From positions 868,001 through 932,000 of the forward strand of contig JAZKJL010000005.1 in assembly GCA_040384325.1 (NCBI GenBank): DNA of 64,000 nt, written 5' to 3'. A program made the position numbers and the translations under genes. The DNA is from JACMLX01 sp040384325 (GTDB lineage: Bacteria > Gemmatimonadota > Gemmatimonadetes > Gemmatimonadales > Gemmatimonadaceae). Positions 33,612 through 41,829 of this stretch are shown piece after piece (within the stretch, counting starts at the first letter, position 1; each line of letters starts with the position of its first letter). The notes below the pieces were generated by a model. It searched no databases. It was not told the origin of the DNA and worked only from the letters and a program-made list of their open reading frames with translations.

Positions 33612-33780
33612 GCAACAGCAACTGCAACCACCTGACACAAAGGCGCAAAGACACAAAGACGCAAAGAGTGAAAAAAGAGAACGACGCTCAGCGCCATGAG
33701 CTCAAGCTGTTCCTTTGTGCGTTCGTGCCCTTGCGCCTTTGTGTCAAGCAGTTGCTCTTGCGGTTCAGCAGTTGCCGTTT
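33612..33780. repeat. Family 1 intergenic inverted repeat
   Basis: The left arm TGACACAAAGGCGCAAAG starts at 33633 and pairs with CTTGCGCCTTTGTGTCA at 33730-33746. The outer arms GCAACAGCAACTGC (33612) and GCAGTTGC (33748 and 33769) extend the pairing. The interior of about 50 nt is richer in A+T than its surroundings. It lies between the cysteine-rich gene and the 3' end of the first S9 peptidase gene. Confidence 0.85.
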
Positions 33781-33811
33781 CGTCGTTGACGGTTCGATGC
33801 GGGAACCGCCG

Positions 33812-35884
33812 TCACAGACGCCGCTTGAAGAAATCGAGGGCGGCTTCGAAGGCGCGGATCCAGGAGTCGTGGCGCAGGAAGCCGTGGACTTCGTCGGGAA
33901 AGACCAGTTGCTCCACCGGTACCTGCTGGCGGCGGAGAGCCTCGATGAGGGTCAGCGTCTCGATGAAGCGCACGTTGCGATCGTCGTCTCCGTGGATCAG
34001 CAGCACCGGGTCGCGCCAGCGTGACACCTGCGACAGCGGCGATGACGTGAAGGCCCGACGTGTGGCGGCCGTGTCTTCGTAGACGTCGTAATCGGGCATG
34101 AAGGTGCGGATGCCGACGTTCCAGTCGTGCACGCCGTGGATGTCCACACCGGCCTTGAACAGTTCCGGGTTGCGCGTCAGGCCCGAGGCGGTGAGGAAGC
34201 CGCCGTACGATCCACCCCAGAGCCCGATGCGTGAGGCGTCGATGTCGGTGCGCGCGGCGAGATACTTCGCCGCCGCCACCACGTCGCCGTACTCCGAGGC
34301 GCCGCTGGCACCGTACCGGAGCGCTTCGCGGAAGTCGGTGCCGTAACCGATGCCGCTGCGATAGTTCAGCGACAGCACGATGTACCCCTGCAGCGCCAAC
34401 GCCTGGTTCATGGCGTAGGCGTGGTGATAGTAGCTGCCGTAGTTCCAGCCCAGCAGCATCTGGCGGCGCGAGCCACCGTGCAGGAAGATCACCGCCGCCC
34501 GCTTGTCGGTGGGCTTGAGATCCGGTGGAAGGAACAGCTGCGCGTGGCTCTCGATGCCATCGGCCGCACGCACCGTGATCGCCACCGGCGGCACCAGCTT
34601 CGAGGCCGGGAAATCGTCGGGCATCGTCTCCGGTGCCACTGCATCCCAGCTGATCGCCTGCGTGCGCTCGTTGAGCACCACCGCGTGCGCCGGTTGCTGT
34701 CCATCGCTCAACAGCGCATAGATCGCGCCGGTGCTCGACTCGACCGGATTCCAGGCGATGTGCGGTCCGCTGCTGGTGGTGGCCAATCGCCCGCTCGCCG
34801 CCTCCACCGACATCACGGTCCGGCGGTCGGTGTTGGCGATGTTGGTGTTGTAGAACACGCGCTTGCCGTCCTGGCTCAGCGAGACGAATTCCACCTCGCC
34901 GTTCCCCGGCGTGAGCTCCACCGGCGTGCCACCGGCCGCCGGCATGCCGTAGAGATGCACGAAGCCCGTGCGCTCCCAGGCGAACACCAGGCGATCGTCG
35001 CTGGTCCAGAACAGCTGATTGTCGGCCACGATCGGCCAGTATGCGCTGCCTCGTCCGGCAGCCGCGCGAAACACTTCCGTGGCCTGTCCGGTGCGTACGT
35101 CGGCCACCTGGATCGACCACGGCTGCGCGGTGCGGATCGGCACGAAGATCATCCGCCGGCGCTCGTACGGCTCGCGCAGGAAGGCCAGTCGTCTGCCGTC
35201 CGGTGACCAGACGGGCGAGTTATCGCCATCGGTGCTTGGCGCCATCCACCGCAGCGTCTTGCCCGCCATGGCGTAGACGCCGACGAAGCTGTGCGTCCCG
35301 CGATTGGAGACGAAGGCGAGCTGCGCACCATCGGGCGACCAGCGCAGGCTTCCGGCGCTGCCGCGGGCCTTGATCAGCTGCACCGCGCGCGTGGAATCGG
35401 CGCCGCCGGTGGCCATCCAGATCGCACCACGTCGAGTGAACGCGAAATCGCGGCCGCGCGGCATCGGCGTGGGCGACGAACCCTCCGTCACGCGCACCGC
35501 CGGCGACCCGTCCAGCGTCACCCGCCAGATGGCCTGCTCGGCGCCCAGCGGATCGCTGGTGGGATTCGGGATTTCACCGGCGCGATTGGGACCGCCACCG
35601 CGCACGAAGTACAGCGTGCGGCCATCGGCGGTGAAGGCGAGGGACGTGAGATCCTGGCCATCGTCCTGCGTGAACGCCGTCACCATGCGGGCGGCCGGGC
35701 GCGTCGAGTCGGTGACCCAGATGTTCCGCACGCCGCGCGTGTTCAGCACGAACGCCACCGCCCCCGCACTCCGCGCCGCGACGATGGTGGCCGCGAACGG
35801 CGCCCCGTCGATCTCGCGAATGGTGGGCTGTCCGTGTGCGAGCAGGGGCAGCATGCAGGCCATCGCGACGACCATCGTTCTCAT
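33812..35884 (-). CDS. Secreted S9-family serine peptidase (DPP/acylaminoacyl-peptidase type), copy 1
   Basis: The 690-residue protein has a signal peptide (MVVAMACMLPLLAHG), a beta-propeller region with WSPDG repeats (residues 60-420) and a C-terminal alpha/beta hydrolase. The catalytic serine is in GLWGGSYGGFL near residue 560, the aspartate in LIHGDDDRNV near 633 and the histidine in DEVHGFL near 668. Such enzymes cut short peptides, often after proline, in the periplasm or outside. It is on the same strand as the second S9 gene but separated by a family 1 repeat, so an operon is unlikely. The substrate preference is unknown. Confidence 0.92.
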   Translation of the reverse strand: MRTMVVAMACMLPLLAHGQPTIREIDGAPFAATIVAARSAGAVAFVLNTRGVRNIWVTDSTRPAARMVTAFTQDDGQDLTSLAFTADGRTLYFVRGGGPNRAGEIPNPTSDPLGAEQAIWRVTLDGSPAVRVTEGSSPTPMPRGRDFAFTRRGAIWMATGGADSTRAVQLIKARGSAGSLRWSPDGAQLAFVSNRGTHSFVGVYAMAGKTLRWMAPSTDGDNSPVWSPDGRRLAFLREPYERRRMIFVPIRTAQPWSIQVADVRTGQATEVFRAAAGRGSAYWPIVADNQLFWTSDDRLVFAWERTGFVHLYGMPAAGGTPVELTPGNGEVEFVSLSQDGKRVFYNTNIANTDRRTVMSVEAASGRLATTSSGPHIAWNPVESSTGAIYALLSDGQQPAHAVVLNERTQAISWDAVAPETMPDDFPASKLVPPVAITVRAADGIESHAQLFLPPDLKPTDKRAAVIFLHGGSRRQMLLGWNYGSYYHHAYAMNQALALQGYIVLSLNYRSGIGYGTDFREALRYGASGASEYGDVVAAAKYLAARTDIDASRIGLWGGSYGGFLTASGLTRNPELFKAGVDIHGVHDWNVGIRTFMPDYDVYEDTAATRRAFTSSPLSQVSRWRDPVLLIHGDDDRNVRFIETLTLIEALRRQQVPVEQLVFPDEVHGFLRHDSWIRAFEAALDFFKRRL

Positions 35885-35926
35885 GACTGCTCCGGCTTCA
35901 GGGAGATATCTTCAGATCCGAGTGAG

Positions 35927-36155
35927 CAACAGCAACAGCCTGACGCAAAGTCGCAGGGACGCAAGGGCGCAAAGATTTCAGGGTGAACCGGAAGCAAACG
36001 TAACGCGGTGACGGCGCAATGATTTGTCATCAGCGCACCGCCACCGCATCGCTTGTCACCGAAGATTTTTCAACGAGTGCCCTGTCATCGCATCACCGCT
36101 CGGCGCAGAACTCGTTGCGCCTCTGCGTCTTGGCGACTTTGCGTCAGGCAGTTGC
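35927..36155. repeat. Family 1 intergenic inverted repeat
   Basis: TGACGCAAAGTCGC at 35941-35954 is exactly complementary to GCGACTTTGCGTCA at 36133-36146. The outer GCAACAGCAACAGC (35927) faces GCAGTTGCAG (36149). It fills the space between the two S9 peptidase genes. Confidence 0.85.
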
Positions 36156-36180
36156 AGTCATCGATCAGTCACCGACAGCG

Positions 36181-38622
36181 TCACTCCGCCTTGGTGCGCG
36201 GCTTGGCCGGCTTCACGAACTGGTCCAGCCAGCTCACCATCTCGGCCAGCGTATGGCCGACACTTTCGCGACCGAGATAGCCGTGTGCCTCGCCCGGGAG
36301 CTGGACATAGCGCACGATCGCGCCATTGCCCTTGAGCGCCGCGTACATCCGCTCCGACTGGATGGGGAAGGTGCCGCTGTTGTCGTCGTTCATGCCGTGG
36401 ATCAGCAGGATCGGCGTCTTGATGCTGTCGGCGTAGGTGAAGGGACTCATGCGATTGTAGATCGCACTCGCCTCCCAGTACGGCCGCTCCTCCTGCTGGA
36501 AGCCGAACGGCGTCAGCGTGCGGTTGTAGGCACCGCTGCGCGCGATGCCGGCGCGGAAGATGTTGCTGTGTGCGAGCAGGTTGGCGGTCATGAAGGCGCC
36601 GTAGCTGTGCCCACCCACGCCGATGCGATCGCGATCGGCCACACCCAGTTCCACCACCTTGTCCACCGCCGCCTTGGCACTGCTCACCAGCTGTTCCACG
36701 TAGGTGTCGTTGGGCTCCTTGTCGCCTTCACCCACGATCGGCATCGTCGGGCCATCCAGCACGCCGTAGCCCTGCGTCAGCATGAACAGGTGACTGGCAC
36801 CGGTGGGACGCACGAACAGGTACGGTGACCCGCGCACCTGTGCGGCAGCCTTGGCGCTCTTGAACTCCTGCGGATAGGCCCAGAAGAAGAACGGCAGGCG
36901 GCCGTCCTTCTCGGCGTTGTAGCCGGCCGGCAGGTAGAGCGTGGCCGAGAGCTGCACGCCGTCGGGGCGGCTGTAGGTGACCAGCTTGGAGGTGATGCCG
37001 GCGAACTGCGGGGCCGGATCGGCGAACTTCGTCAGCTGCCGCGGTGCCATGCGGGCGACGAGGTTGCGCAGCCAGTAGTTGGGCGGTTCGGTCGTGGTCT
37101 GGCGACGGGTGAGCAGGCGTGCGCCACGGTCGTCGAGCAGCGCCACCGGCTCCTCGTACTGCTCGCCCTGCGAGCGCCAGAGGCGCGTCGCCTTGGCGGT
37201 GGCGATGTCCACCCGATCCACGAACGGCTGCGCGCCGTTGGGGCTTTCGCCTTCACCGGTGAGGAAGAACGCGGTGCGGTCGGCGGACAGCTTGGCGACC
37301 ATCTGCCCCTGCGCGTTCATCGTCATCACCGGCGAGCCGGGATCGCTGTACGCGTCCTCGGCGCTGCGATCGAACAGCAGGCGTGGCGTGCCGCCCGGTG
37401 TGGCGGGATTGAACAGCCAGGTCTTGGTCATGCGGCTCTTCCACCAGTACTCGGTGACCAGCGCCACGTCGTTCTTCATCCACGTCACGCCGCGCACGCG
37501 CGTGGCCACGGCCAGGTGCTGCACCGGCTGGCCGCTGAACGGGGCGTCGAGCGTCACCACGCGGTCGCGCTGGGTGGCTGCGCGCGCGGGATCACCGCCA
37601 TCCATCGCCTCGATCCAGGCCAGCGTGGCCGGTGCATCGGCACGCCACGCGATGCCACGCGGCCCGACGTCCACCGCGTCGAAGGCAGTGGACTTCTCGT
37701 CGGCGAAACCGCGGTCATGTACCGTGCGCACCTTGGTGCCGTTCGCGTTCCACAGCTCGGTGATGAGCGGGAAGCGCGACATCGGCACCACGTAGCTGTA
37801 CGGCGTGTGCATCGCCGAGGTCAGGATGTACTGCCCGTTCGGCGACGGGGCGACGCTGGTGTAGACGGCGGGGGCGCCGATGGTGCGCGCGGTGCCGTCG
37901 AGCGAGACGATCGCCAGCTGGCTGGTGCCGTAAAACGTGAAGCTGGCCTCGTCGTGGGCATCGCCGAGCAGGTCCTGATAGGTGCGTTCCGGCGACTTGC
38001 GACCGAACGACTCCTGCGCGACCACGCCGGTCGGTACGGTGGGAGCCTTCGGTGCCGCCGCGCGGCCGGCGGCGATCGTCTTGCAGAGCAGTGCGTCGCT
38101 GGACGGCATCCAGGTGCACGGTTCACCGAAGGCCCCGTTGACGCGCACCGTGCCGACTCGTGTCGCCACGCCGGTCGCGATGTCGAGCATGCCCATCGTC
38201 GCGCCGTCGTCGGTGATCATCGGGAAGGCGGCGCGCTTGCCATCGGGGCTCCAGCGCACGGTGCCGACCTTGACCCCATCGGGCAGCGTCACCGGGCGCG
38301 TGGCGCCGGTGGCGATGGTCATCAGCGAGAGGCCGGTCGCGGTCTGCGCACGCGTCGGGAATCCGGTGTTGGGATTCAACCGCTGACCCGCCATCGGGAT
38401 GTATGGAGCGGCGACTTCGGCGATGCCCGGCAGCGCGGGGCGGTTCAGCAGCAACAGCAGCGTGTTGTCGGGGCTGACCGCGACGCGCGGCGTGGGCGTG
38501 GCGTCGAGGATGCTGCGGATCGGTTCGGGTGGCTGGCGATATCCATCCTGCGCCAGCGCCGCGACCGGCGCCATGACGAGGGTGAACGCAACGCGATGGA
38601 CGGCGTGGACGAGACGGCGCAT
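36181..38622 (-). CDS. Secreted S9-family serine peptidase (glutamyl endopeptidase/S9D-like), copy 2
   Basis: The ATG at 38622 gives 813 residues with a signal peptide ending PVAALAQ; a frame open from 38649 adds nine residues. A beta-propeller with NTLLLLLNRP and WSPDGKRAAF precedes the hydrolase domain. The catalytic serine is in GGHSYGAFMT near residue 674, the aspartate in LIHGMNDDNSG near 740 and the histidine in GEAHGYLG near 779. The region LPFFFWAYPQEF and the propeller-first order match the S9D glutamyl peptidase group. The two S9 genes are not close paralogues. It is divergent from the cobalamin-regulated receptor. Confidence 0.92.
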   Translation of the reverse strand: MRRLVHAVHRVAFTLVMAPVAALAQDGYRQPPEPIRSILDATPTPRVAVSPDNTLLLLLNRPALPGIAEVAAPYIPMAGQRLNPNTGFPTRAQTATGLSLMTIATGATRPVTLPDGVKVGTVRWSPDGKRAAFPMITDDGATMGMLDIATGVATRVGTVRVNGAFGEPCTWMPSSDALLCKTIAAGRAAAPKAPTVPTGVVAQESFGRKSPERTYQDLLGDAHDEASFTFYGTSQLAIVSLDGTARTIGAPAVYTSVAPSPNGQYILTSAMHTPYSYVVPMSRFPLITELWNANGTKVRTVHDRGFADEKSTAFDAVDVGPRGIAWRADAPATLAWIEAMDGGDPARAATQRDRVVTLDAPFSGQPVQHLAVATRVRGVTWMKNDVALVTEYWWKSRMTKTWLFNPATPGGTPRLLFDRSAEDAYSDPGSPVMTMNAQGQMVAKLSADRTAFFLTGEGESPNGAQPFVDRVDIATAKATRLWRSQGEQYEEPVALLDDRGARLLTRRQTTTEPPNYWLRNLVARMAPRQLTKFADPAPQFAGITSKLVTYSRPDGVQLSATLYLPAGYNAEKDGRLPFFFWAYPQEFKSAKAAAQVRGSPYLFVRPTGASHLFMLTQGYGVLDGPTMPIVGEGDKEPNDTYVEQLVSSAKAAVDKVVELGVADRDRIGVGGHSYGAFMTANLLAHSNIFRAGIARSGAYNRTLTPFGFQQEERPYWEASAIYNRMSPFTYADSIKTPILLIHGMNDDNSGTFPIQSERMYAALKGNGAIVRYVQLPGEAHGYLGRESVGHTLAEMVSWLDQFVKPAKPRTKAE

Positions 38623-38763
38623 GAGACACTCGGAATTCGGGTCCGGCACGGCGAGGTGGAAACGCCGAAGTGTACGTCGTGTGAGCGCGAACCGCTGTGC
38701 GGGTATGGCCCCCCGTTGCTTGCGATTGGAGCCGGCTCACGGTATCCTGCCCGGACAATTCTG

Positions 38764-38936
38764 ACGTGATCTGGCCATCCGGAAGTCCGGTGCAAAACCG
38801 GCGCGGCCCCGCCACTGTAAGGAACGGCTGACTCGTGACCCGAGTCGGCGACATCGAGTTTCATGCCACTGCCGCGAGTAGCGCGACGGGAAGGCACTTC
38901 GATGGTTCCGAGCCAGGAGACCGGCCCTGATCACGC
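38764..38936 (+). promoter_or_regulatory. Cobalamin riboswitch upstream of the TonB receptor
   Basis: The region has the conserved adenosylcobalamin-riboswitch core: GGAAGTCCGGTGCAAAACCG, then GCCCCGCCACTGTAA, GTTTCATGCCACTG, GGGAAGGC, and the B12 box AGCCAGGAGACCGG. The closing P1 stem is formed by GTGATCTGGCC near 38766 and GGCCCTGATCAC near 38935. A strong intrinsic terminator follows at 39022-39058. In this family, bound cobalamin lowers expression, here of the receptor gene starting at 39177. Confidence 0.92.
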
Positions 38937-39021
38937 CCGCAGCAGGTCCCTCGAGGGAGGGAAGCGGGGTGATCGCACGCCTGGCCGCCCCCACTGGTGC
39001 GTGCCCATGCATGCGGCTGCC

Positions 39022-39058
39022 CCCGTTCGGCCCACACTGGTGGACGGACGGGTTTTTT
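39022..39058 (+). terminator. Intrinsic terminator of the cobalamin riboswitch
   Basis: CCCGTTCGGCCCAC and GTGGACGGACGGG pair as a G+C-rich hairpin with G-U pairs and a short loop, then six T residues at 39053-39058. It lies 86 nt after the riboswitch core and 118 nt before the receptor start, so it is the expression platform. Confidence 0.85.
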
Positions 39059-39176
39059 CGTCTCATGCCGCCACCAGCGGCGTGAGAGGACGCCCATCCG
39101 TGTGCTGGCGCTGGCGCTGTGCGCGGGCATTCCGGTAACGCGAGGCTGCGAGGGACGCCGCGCGTCGAGAGACCTG

Positions 39177-41435
39177 ATGTCCATCACACGCCGCACCGCC
39201 GTCATCCTGGCGCTCGGTGCCACCGCCCTCGGCGCACAGCAGCCGACGGCCGATTCCGCGCGCATCCCGCGCCTGCCCACCGTCCTCACCACCGCGTCGC
39301 GCTACGCGGCGCCCGCCGACTCGCTGCCGCGCCGCGTGGAGGTCATCTCGCGGCTGCAACTCGACGCCACACCCGCCCTCGACCTGGTGGACCTGCTGAA
39401 GAAGCGGGCCAGCCTCGACGTGGTGCAGTATCCCGGCCTGCTCGGCGGCATCGGCATCCGCGGCTTTCGTCCGCAGGCCGGCTCGCTCCAGCAGCGCACG
39501 TTGATCCTGCTCGACGGCCGCCCGAGCGGCATCACCAACGTGGCGCTGCTCGACCTGCAGGACGTGGAACGGGTCGAGATCCTGAAGGGTCCCGGCTCAT
39601 CGCTGTACGGCTCGAACGCGATGGGCGGCGTGGTGAACGTCGTCACGCGCCGTCGCAGCGGACCGCTGGCCGGCCTGGCATCGGTGTCGGGCGGCAGCTT
39701 CGGTGCCACCGAGTTCCGCCTCCAGGGCGGAGGCACGCTCTTCCGCGGCATCGACGCCGATATCAGCGCGCGACGGTACGACCAGCGCAGCGACTACGAC
39801 ATCGGCAGCGGCAATGCGCTGCGTGGCGTCTTCGGGCGCGACACCGCACTCAAGATCTATCCCAGCGGCGCGCAGCCGAACCGCTACGTGCCTGACACGC
39901 TCGGTGACGGCGTGACGCGCTCGTTCACCACGCTCGCCTCCACCAGCGGCAACCTCCGTGTCGGTGGCACGGTGGCCGGTCGGGTGCGTGTCGATGTGCG
40001 TGGCGACCTGTTCGACGCGCAGGATCTGGCCTCGCCGGGTGACCTCTACTCCGCGGCGACACCCTTTCCGGGCAACAGCCGCAAGAACCTGCGCCGCAAC
40101 GGCGGCGCACTGGAAGCCAGCGGCACGGCGCGCGGCAACGCACTGCTGGCGCGACTCTACGTGACCGACGAGATCAGCGACTACTTCAACCGCCCCGACA
40201 GCGTGCGGTACGTCAACTTCAACACCAACGTGCTGACCACCGGCATGCAGCTGCAGGACGTGCTACGGATCGCCAGCCAGCAGCTGGTGCTGGGCATCGA
40301 TGCGTCGCAGCAGCAGGCGAAGTCGCGGCGGTACAGCGCCGCCGGCACTGAGGCGGGCACATTCAGTCCCAACAGCGAGACGCGTTCGCTGGCGGCGTTC
40401 ACCGAGGCTCGCGTGACGGCCTTCGATGGACGCCTGGTGGCCACCGCCGGTGCGCGTGCCGATCGTGTGACGCTGGCGCTGCTGACGACGCCGTTGCGAC
40501 CTGACGTGATCGCCGGTGATGATGATTTCACCGTCTTCAATCCCAGCGCCGGTCTGCTCTATCATCTCGGTGGTGGGGTGCGCGCGCATGGCAGCATCGG
40601 GCGCGCCTTCCTGGCGCCGGATGCGTTCGGACGTGCGGGCCTGACGCAGACGGTGACGGCCAACGTGGCCGCGATCACCTTCGGCAACCCCACGCTCGAT
40701 GCCGAACATTCGATCACGGCGGACCTCGGCGTCGGCATCACGCGATTGAACGGTGCGCTGGATGCCGACGTGACCTACTTCACCACCGACGTCACCAACC
40801 GCATCACGCAGGCACGCGCCTCGTTCGCGGCGGGATCGCGACCGGTGCTGGCCAACGGCACGCAGGTGTCGCGGGTGACGACGTCGGTGAATGCCGGCGA
40901 GGCACAGATCCGCGGCTTCGAAGGCACGGTGCGCTACGACATCGGGGCGGCGCTCAAGCGGGGGTGGTCGCTCAACGCCACCACCAACGTCACGCGCATC
41001 TTCGAGGCCACCGAACGCACGCCGACGGTGACGGTGGACGCGGCGCAGTTCAACGGCCAGACCAACTTCACGCCTTCGTCGATCTTCCAGGGCGTGCGCA
41101 TCGGCGCCCCACTGACCGACATCGGGATCAAGAACGTGGCCTCGGTGAACTGGAACGTGGGGCTCGAGTTCGACGATCGTTCCCGCTTCCGCGCCGGCCT
41201 GCTGGGTCGCTACGTCGGCGTGCGCACCGACAACGACTTCAGCGACTTCAGTGACGTCTCGGACATCGAGTACCCGCCGTTCGCGACCCTCGACCTGACC
41301 GCCGGCGTCCGCCTCACCGCCCGCCTCCGCGCCGACGCGCAGGTGAGCAACGTGACAGATGAGAACTATTACGAGAAGCGCGGATACAACCTGCCAGGCC
41401 GGGCGCTGTCGCTGCGACTGACGACGACGTTCTGA
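39177..41435 (+). CDS. btuB: TonB-dependent outer-membrane receptor, cobalamin-type (BtuB-like)
   Basis: The ATG at 39177 gives 752 residues with a signal peptide ending TALGAQQ; a frame open from 38997 crosses the riboswitch terminator and is rejected. The plug contains GIGIRGFRPQAGSLQQRTLILLDG near residue 90 and VEILKGPGSSLYGSNAMGGVVNVVTRR near residue 130. The barrel ends in LRLTTTF, with a terminal phenylalanine. The gene sits behind a cobalamin riboswitch, which supports a role in corrinoid uptake, although the sequence alone would only say TonB receptor. It has no carboxypeptidase-like domain and is not a SusC type. Confidence 0.9.
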   Translation: MSITRRTAVILALGATALGAQQPTADSARIPRLPTVLTTASRYAAPADSLPRRVEVISRLQLDATPALDLVDLLKKRASLDVVQYPGLLGGIGIRGFRPQAGSLQQRTLILLDGRPSGITNVALLDLQDVERVEILKGPGSSLYGSNAMGGVVNVVTRRRSGPLAGLASVSGGSFGATEFRLQGGGTLFRGIDADISARRYDQRSDYDIGSGNALRGVFGRDTALKIYPSGAQPNRYVPDTLGDGVTRSFTTLASTSGNLRVGGTVAGRVRVDVRGDLFDAQDLASPGDLYSAATPFPGNSRKNLRRNGGALEASGTARGNALLARLYVTDEISDYFNRPDSVRYVNFNTNVLTTGMQLQDVLRIASQQLVLGIDASQQQAKSRRYSAAGTEAGTFSPNSETRSLAAFTEARVTAFDGRLVATAGARADRVTLALLTTPLRPDVIAGDDDFTVFNPSAGLLYHLGGGVRAHGSIGRAFLAPDAFGRAGLTQTVTANVAAITFGNPTLDAEHSITADLGVGITRLNGALDADVTYFTTDVTNRITQARASFAAGSRPVLANGTQVSRVTTSVNAGEAQIRGFEGTVRYDIGAALKRGWSLNATTNVTRIFEATERTPTVTVDAAQFNGQTNFTPSSIFQGVRIGAPLTDIGIKNVASVNWNVGLEFDDRSRFRAGLLGRYVGVRTDNDFSDFSDVSDIEYPPFATLDLTAGVRLTARLRADAQVSNVTDENYYEKRGYNLPGRALSLRLTTTF

Positions 41436-41510
41436 CCGTTCGACTGCCGTGAGCGTCGACGTCGTCTCCACAGTCCGAGTTCTGCAACGGTTCCGGATCG
41501 CTTGAACTAC

Positions 41511-41636
41511 TTGACACAAAGGCACGAGGTCACGAAGACACAAAGAACTGGATGGGAACCAATAGATCGCCGTCCTGCGCGGTCCGTTTCCATGCCGCTC
41601 TTCTTTGTGTCTTCGTGGCCTTGTGGCTTTGTGTCA
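41511..41636. repeat. Family 1 intergenic inverted repeat
   Basis: CACGAAGACACAAAGAA at 41531-41547 is exactly complementary to TTCTTTGTGTCTTCGTG at 41601-41617; the arms extend outward to TTGACACAAAGGCAC and to GGCTTTGTGTCA. A second partial right arm (CTTTGCGGCTTTGCGCCTC, ACTTTGCGTCATG) follows at 41660-41695 without a left partner. The 394-nt space between the receptor and the M16 gene holds no other feature. Confidence 0.85.
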
Positions 41637-41829
41637 TGCCGTTGCTGTGGCCCTTGTCCCTTTGCGGCTTTGCGCCTCAGCGACTTTGCGTCATGAAGTT
41701 GCCGTTCTCGAGGATCGCGTGGCGGCGACTGCTGGCATGGCCGGTCACCTGAAACCATGGACCGGGTGGCGCGTGTAGTATTCGAGCGCCAATCCCCCGG
41801 GTACCGTGCCCCAGTCACCATTGCCGACC

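Noticed and set aside
38997..39176. A 60-residue N-terminal extension of the cobalamin receptor
   Set aside because: It would start upstream of the riboswitch terminator and lacks a signal sequence; the ATG at 39177 is followed by a proper signal peptide.
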